Shown here: positions 12,725-15,874 of the stretch, one piece after another
Numbering within the stretch: position 1 is the first letter of the stretch
How the letters are laid out: every line of letters begins with the position of its first letter
DNA from: Acidobacteria bacterium CG_4_9_14_3_um_filter_49_7
Lineage (GTDB): Bacteria; Acidobacteriota; Holophagae; Thermotomaculales; Thermotomaculaceae
Assembly: GCA_002789615.1 (NCBI GenBank)
Contig: PFTO01000115.1
Span: forward strand, 1-15,874
Direction of reading: 5' to 3'
DNA length: 15,874 nucleotides
Notes under the pieces: generated by a model
Databases searched by the model: none
The model's input: the letters and a program-made list of their open reading frames with translations, nothing else
What the model was told of the DNA's origin: nothing
Position numbers and translations under genes: made by a program

Positions 12725-14128
12725 ATGTTGCTCATTGAAAATTCGTTCCAACTGGAACAGGCACAAAAAGAAATCGAACTGGCCGATGTTCTTGCCGTGG
12801 ACATTGAGACCTTCGGCCACGCATCAATGAATGAACTGGGACAGGTTCGTCTGATCCAGGTGGGCACCGACAACGAACGCTACATCTTCGACATGTTGCT
12901 CACCGGTTTCCCCGCATTCCTCAAACCCATCTTTGCCAACCCCGAAATCACAAAAATCTTCCACTACGGCGTCTTCGACATGTCTCATCTCATTCATCAC
13001 TACCGTGTCAGGTTCCACAACATCTTTTGTACCTACCTGGCATCCAGGGTGCTTTCCACAGGGTTGAAAGTTCGAAACTCGTTGAAAGATGTGGTTAAGC
13101 GCTATCTGGATGAAGATCTTGATAAAGAAGAGCAAACCAGCGATTGGAGCGGCGACATCAGCGCCAGCCAGCTATCCTACGCTGCGAAGGACGTGGAGAT
13201 TCTGCTGCCTCTTCATCGGAAGCTCGCAGGAATTCTTGAGGAAAAGGGACTTCGACATATTGCCCGTCTGGAATTCGGCCTGCAACGGCTGCAGGCGCAT
13301 TTGCTCGCCAATGGACTTCCGGTGAGCCGGACTACCATTGAAAGTGAATGCCAGGGGATTGCCAGCCAGTTTCCCGGCAATTTTGACCTCACCGAGCTGG
13401 TTCAGTCCGGCAAAAAGCTCCCTTCCAAAGGACTTCAGCAGCTGGTGGAACGTTACCGGCTACTGGGAGATCTTGCATCTGTTGGATTTGTGCCGGATTT
13501 TCGTACAGACTGGCGGGATTGCGGCGGGTTCTACCAGAAGAATTATGAATCCGAAATCAACGGCCTCCTGTCATCCCCTGTTTTCAACCTGACGTTCAAA
13601 GGATTGTGGCTGGCTGCACTGAGTGCCAATGCCAGAGATTACAGAAGCCGGGAACATCTTGAGGACCCGGAATTCCTCAAATCCAGGGAAGCTGCCATGC
13701 TCCGCGCCCTTGGTGAAAAAGATCATCCTGCCATGGATCGTTACAAATACCATATTCGTGAGTTCATGGAGCAATATCCCGGCATCCTGAAATGGCAGGA
13801 AAAGGCCGGGGCCATTCTCGTGGAGAAGAAACCCATTCGGATCAGTGATGGCCGTGTGATTCACACCCGCATGTTTGAGGCCCATCGTCCAGACTGCCTC
13901 CATCAGATCATGGGTGCCACCGTAGCCGACTTCATTAAAACTGTGATGCTTCTCTTATTTGACAAGGGTATCCTGCCCTGTCAGTACGATCACGCCCGCA
14001 TCCAACTCACCATCCAGGGCGGAGAATCCGACAGCATCCGCACTGCCATTCAATCCGCTGGAAAATTTGCTTTCGGTCAACCACTTCCGGAACATCTGTT
14101 CAGGATAGAGGAAGACAAGGTTGAGTAG
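12725..14128 (+). CDS. Klenow-like protein: intact DEDDy 3'-5' exonuclease with degenerate family A polymerase domain
   Basis: The protein is 467 residues. The N-terminal domain (about 1-180) is a DnaQ/RNase D-type exonuclease with all motifs: Asp26 and Glu28 (DIE), Asp85 (HYGVFD), and Tyr152 with Asp156 (YAAKD), the DEDDy form. The rest follows the DNA polymerase I large fragment: a thumb-like start (LQRLQAHLLANGLPVSR, 187-202), RYRLLGDLAS (243-252), then FMEQYPGILKW (347-357) and MGATVADFIKTVM (396-408), matching YFERYPGV and QGTAADIIKRAM of E. coli Pol I. By hand alignment the motif A Asp is replaced (FNLTFKGLWLAALS, 287-300), motif C VHDE is replaced (QYDHA, 420-424), and the O-helix region is shortened. 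It should therefore degrade DNA or RNA but not polymerise. The ATG lacks a Shine-Dalgarno sequence and follows a hairpin. The substrate is unknown; simpler annotation would be ribonuclease D-like. Confidence 0.85.
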   Translation: MLLIENSFQLEQAQKEIELADVLAVDIETFGHASMNELGQVRLIQVGTDNERYIFDMLLTGFPAFLKPIFANPEITKIFHYGVFDMSHLIHHYRVRFHNIFCTYLASRVLSTGLKVRNSLKDVVKRYLDEDLDKEEQTSDWSGDISASQLSYAAKDVEILLPLHRKLAGILEEKGLRHIARLEFGLQRLQAHLLANGLPVSRTTIESECQGIASQFPGNFDLTELVQSGKKLPSKGLQQLVERYRLLGDLASVGFVPDFRTDWRDCGGFYQKNYESEINGLLSSPVFNLTFKGLWLAALSANARDYRSREHLEDPEFLKSREAAMLRALGEKDHPAMDRYKYHIREFMEQYPGILKWQEKAGAILVEKKPIRISDGRVIHTRMFEAHRPDCLHQIMGATVADFIKTVMLLLFDKGILPCQYDHARIQLTIQGGESDSIRTAIQSAGKFAFGQPLPEHLFRIEEDKVE

Positions 14129-14159
14129 AAGGCAAGGTTAAGGTTAAGTAAAGAAGGGA
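14111..14159 (+). repeat. GGTTAAGGTT-type repeat overlapping the exonuclease stop codon
   Basis: This is the second copy of the segment at 8981-9029, sharing GCAAGGTTAAGGTT (14132-14145). The TAG of the exonuclease gene lies inside it, but in a different frame from the TGA in the first copy. Confidence 0.7.
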
Positions 14160-14167
14160 AGGAGAGA

Positions 14168-14214
14168 AAGTTGAGTTTAAGTTTAAGTTTAAGTCCGGAT
14201 AAGACTCGGAAAAG
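14168..14214 (+). repeat. Intergenic repeat, plus-strand copy with TTTAAG array
   Basis: AAGTTGAGTTTAAG is extended by further TTTAAG hexamers (three in a row to about 14193), then TCCGGATAAGACTCGGAAAA. It is homologous to 7316-7354. Together with the minus-strand copies at 14241 and 14285 it fills most of the 218-base gap before the transporter gene, where no clear promoter was found. Confidence 0.65.
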
Positions 14215-14240
14215 ACCGGCAATTGTCTGTATTTTCCCCC

Positions 14241-14322
14241 ACTCAAACTTATCTTCCTCTGTTTCCGTTCCCATCCCCTGTCTGTACTTAAACTCAAACT
14301 TAGACTTAGACTTATCTTCTTC
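14241..14322 (-). repeat. Intergenic repeat, two minus-strand copies with variable hexamer number
   Basis: ACTCAAACTTATCTTC (14241-14256) and a second copy within 14285-14322 share both ends. The second (14292-14319) carries an extra 12 bases, two GACTTA hexamers, between ACTCAAACTTA and TCTTC. Read on the minus strand they match the TTGAGTTTAAG family. Confidence 0.6.
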
Positions 14323-14346
14323 ATTCGCGTCCCAGGGAGTCGGCAA

Positions 14347-15246
14347 ATGAAGAAGATTCTTATCCTGACCATTGGTGTCATATCTATTTCATTTTCCGCC
14401 ATCTTCATCCGTTTCTGTCCCGATGTGCCCGTCATCTCTATTGCCGCGTGGCGAATGGTCATCGCAAGCTGTGTTCTGATTGCCATTGCCGTTGCCAGAA
14501 AGGTCCGCTTCACCGGCATTCGGAAAAGGGAATGGGGCATTGCCTGCATGGGTGCCGTCTTCCTCACTCTCCACTTCGCCAGCTGGATTACCTCACTGAA
14601 ACTCACGTCCGTGGCAAGTTCCGTTGCGCTGGTTACCACAAACCCCATCTTTGTGGGCATATTTTCCTGGATTATCCTGAAGGAAAAGCAACAGAAAGAA
14701 CTCATCATCGGCATAGTGTTGTCCGTGTCCGGCAGTCTGATTCTGGCGGTGGGAGACGGCGGCCTGTCCGGACTCGCCATTACCAACAAAGACGCTCTCA
14801 TCGGCGACATCCTGGCCCTCACCGGTGCCATCATGGGCAGCGGCTACCTTATTTCCGGGAGCATCATCCGGGAAAAAGTGGATACCTTCCGGTACATTCT
14901 AATGGTTTATCCTCTGACTGCGGTTCTGCTTCTTCTGGTAACTGTAGTTGGTAAATTCCCGCTGACCGGGTTTTCCCGCATCTCATACATAAACCTGATA
15001 CTTCTAGCACTTGTCTCCCAGCTCCTGGGCCACACAGCATTCAATTGGGCATTGAAACATCTGAAGGCCAGCATGGTAGCTGTCACCATTCTGGGTGAAC
15101 CCATCGGGGCGGCCATCCTTGCCTGGCTCTTCTTCCGGGAAAGCATCTCCGCCTCCCAGACTATCGGAATGGCCCTCATCTTCACAGCCATCATCATCAG
15201 TGCCCGCAAGGGTGGTAAATCCCTTCCCAGGGACATTGTCACTTAG
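14347..15246 (+). CDS. EamA/DMT-superfamily transporter
   Basis: The protein is 299 residues, with AGGGAG seven bases before the ATG. It is almost entirely hydrophobic, with about ten membrane helices in two homologous EamA halves (about 3-137 and 152-288). Family signatures are RMVIASCVLI early in half one, LTSVASSVALVTTNPIFVGIFSW at the end of half one and the equivalent LKASMVAVTILGEPIGAAILAWLF in half two. DMT transporters of this type export or exchange small metabolites, often amino acids or nucleotides; the substrate cannot be told. The gene is preceded by repeat-filled DNA and its last bases overlap the convergent glycosyltransferase gene by four, leaving no room for a terminator between them. 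Confidence 0.94.
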   Translation: MKKILILTIGVISISFSAIFIRFCPDVPVISIAAWRMVIASCVLIAIAVARKVRFTGIRKREWGIACMGAVFLTLHFASWITSLKLTSVASSVALVTTNPIFVGIFSWIILKEKQQKELIIGIVLSVSGSLILAVGDGGLSGLAITNKDALIGDILALTGAIMGSGYLISGSIIREKVDTFRYILMVYPLTAVLLLLVTVVGKFPLTGFSRISYINLILLALVSQLLGHTAFNWALKHLKASMVAVTILGEPIGAAILAWLFFRESISASQTIGMALIFTAIIISARKGGKSLPRDIVT

Positions 15247-15710
15247 GGCTTTCTCACAACCTCTGGTATCAGAAAATCCAGGATTTTATCGGCCGCGAAG
15301 AAATCCTGTTTCCTGAACCGATCAAATTGATGGGTTTCACATCTGCTGATCGTGTCGGTCAGCTTATCAAAACTTGATACCCACAGCACATAGTTCTTCT
15401 CAGACATGTACCGCGCAATATCCAGTTGATGCCTGTCCTTTCTCTCAAGATTCGGCACCACAATAATCTTTTTCTGCAATTCAAGTAATCGGTATATCGA
15501 GCCCGCTCCCCCGTGGGAGATTACAAGGTCGCAATCCCGATAGTAATCCTTGATCTCATCAGTGAAGTTGAAATACGGAAAATGATCAGGTGTATAGTTG
15601 CCATCCGCAATCTGCAGTGTAAATTCATGAATTGAATCCTTGAAGTGTTCATCAACGTATCGGATCAGCCCATCAAATTTCGTCGTGCCCACCGTAACGA
15701 ATATCTTCAT
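15243..15710 (-). CDS. Alg13/PssE-like glycosyltransferase catalytic subunit
   Basis: The protein is 155 residues. It corresponds to the C-terminal, nucleotide-sugar-binding half of a GT-B enzyme (glycosyltransferase family 28 C-terminal type). The opening MKIFVTVGTTKFDGLIRYVD and the donor-binding loop SHGGAGSIYRLLELQK (65-80) with VVPN (84-87) and HQLDIARYM (94-102) are characteristic of Alg13 and bacterial PssE. Such proteins act only as a complex with a membrane-bound Alg14/PssD partner on a lipid-linked sugar, making exopolysaccharide or other surface glycans. That partner is encoded directly upstream with an ATGA overlap. No membrane segment is present, as expected. The sugar donor and acceptor are unknown. 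Confidence 0.9.
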   Translation of the reverse strand: MKIFVTVGTTKFDGLIRYVDEHFKDSIHEFTLQIADGNYTPDHFPYFNFTDEIKDYYRDCDLVISHGGAGSIYRLLELQKKIIVVPNLERKDRHQLDIARYMSEKNYVLWVSSFDKLTDTISRCETHQFDRFRKQDFFAADKILDFLIPEVVRKP

Positions 15711-15874
15711 AATAGCCCACCGAAAATAGAATGCGGGTAGTGCCGCTTCTGCTCCCTGTTTTGCACATAAAACCTGTCCGCTATTCTATACATGACTCTT
15801 CCAGTCCACGATCTCGTTTCAAACCGGGACCAGGTTTCAACGTGCACGATTTTTGCGCCAAGCAGTCTGAAATA
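15707..15874 (-). CDS. Alg14/PssD-like glycosyltransferase subunit, C-terminal part (5' end outside window)
   Basis: The last 55 residues are open from the window edge to TGA at 15709-15707. The sequence GAKIVHVETWSRFETRSWTG, then RVMYRIADRFYVQNREQKRHYP and FGGLL at the end, is the conserved C terminus of Alg14/PssD proteins (the VE-S-R, S-TGR, Y-IAD-F-VQ pattern). Alg14/PssD anchors and recruits the Alg13/PssE subunit to the membrane. The stop overlaps the start of the PssE-like gene (ATGA), so the pair is translationally coupled and part of an operon that continues outside the window, probably a polysaccharide locus. The N-terminal membrane anchor is not in view. Confidence 0.85.
   Translation of the reverse strand, partial: YFRLLGAKIVHVETWSRFETRSWTGRVMYRIADRFYVQNREQKRHYPHSIFGGLL

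Noticed and set aside
14168..14322. CRISPR-like array
   Set aside because: The repeats are hexamer-based, imperfect and inverted, with no regular unique spacers and no cas genes.

Overview
The window looks like chromosome from a diderm, probably anaerobic or respiring bacterium. Secreted multiheme c-type cytochromes, a split class I (iron-sulphur) fumarase, a periplasmic-sensor diguanylate cyclase and Alg13/Alg14-type polysaccharide glycosyltransferases fit Desulfobacterota, Acidobacteriota or a related candidate phylum. No gene here fixes the taxon. There are no rRNA or tRNA genes, no CRISPR array, no transposase and no recognisable defence system.

Layout. (1) 1-3003: the 3' end of one multiheme cytochrome, then a complete paralogue with eight heme sites. 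Each is followed by a strong intrinsic terminator, and the second has its own near-consensus promoter and a leader of about 375 nt. (2) 3012-5742, minus strand: uvrB and a small RsbRD_N-like sensor-domain protein. (3) 5743-6273: a regulatory intergenic region with two 21-bp-phased repeats, a candidate structured small RNA ending in a terminator, and separate promoters for the flanking genes. (4) 6274-8993: a patatin-like lipase, then a tight nfeD-qmcA (NfeD/SPFH) membrane operon. (5) 9061-11040, minus strand: a signal-peptide, TPR, membrane-segment, GGDEF protein whose predicted transcript start coincides with its ATG. (6) 11213-12662: overlapping fumarase alpha and beta genes. (7) 12725-14128: a Klenow-like protein with an intact DEDDy exonuclease and an apparently dead family A polymerase half. 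(8) 14347-15874: an EamA transporter converging on a PssE/PssD (Alg13/Alg14-like) pair that runs off the window.

Functional threads are respiration and central carbon (cytochromes, fumarase), membrane maintenance (patatin, NfeD, QmcA), DNA repair (UvrB, exonuclease), and signalling and surface polysaccharide (GGDEF, RsbRD_N, PssDE). A link between the cyclase and the glycosyltransferases is inference only.

The least expected features are non-coding or degenerate. They are the RNA at about 5930-6107 with a possible loop-loop contact, a family of TTGAGTTTAAG-type intergenic repeats that overlaps two stop codons in different frames, and the polymerase-dead Klenow homologue.
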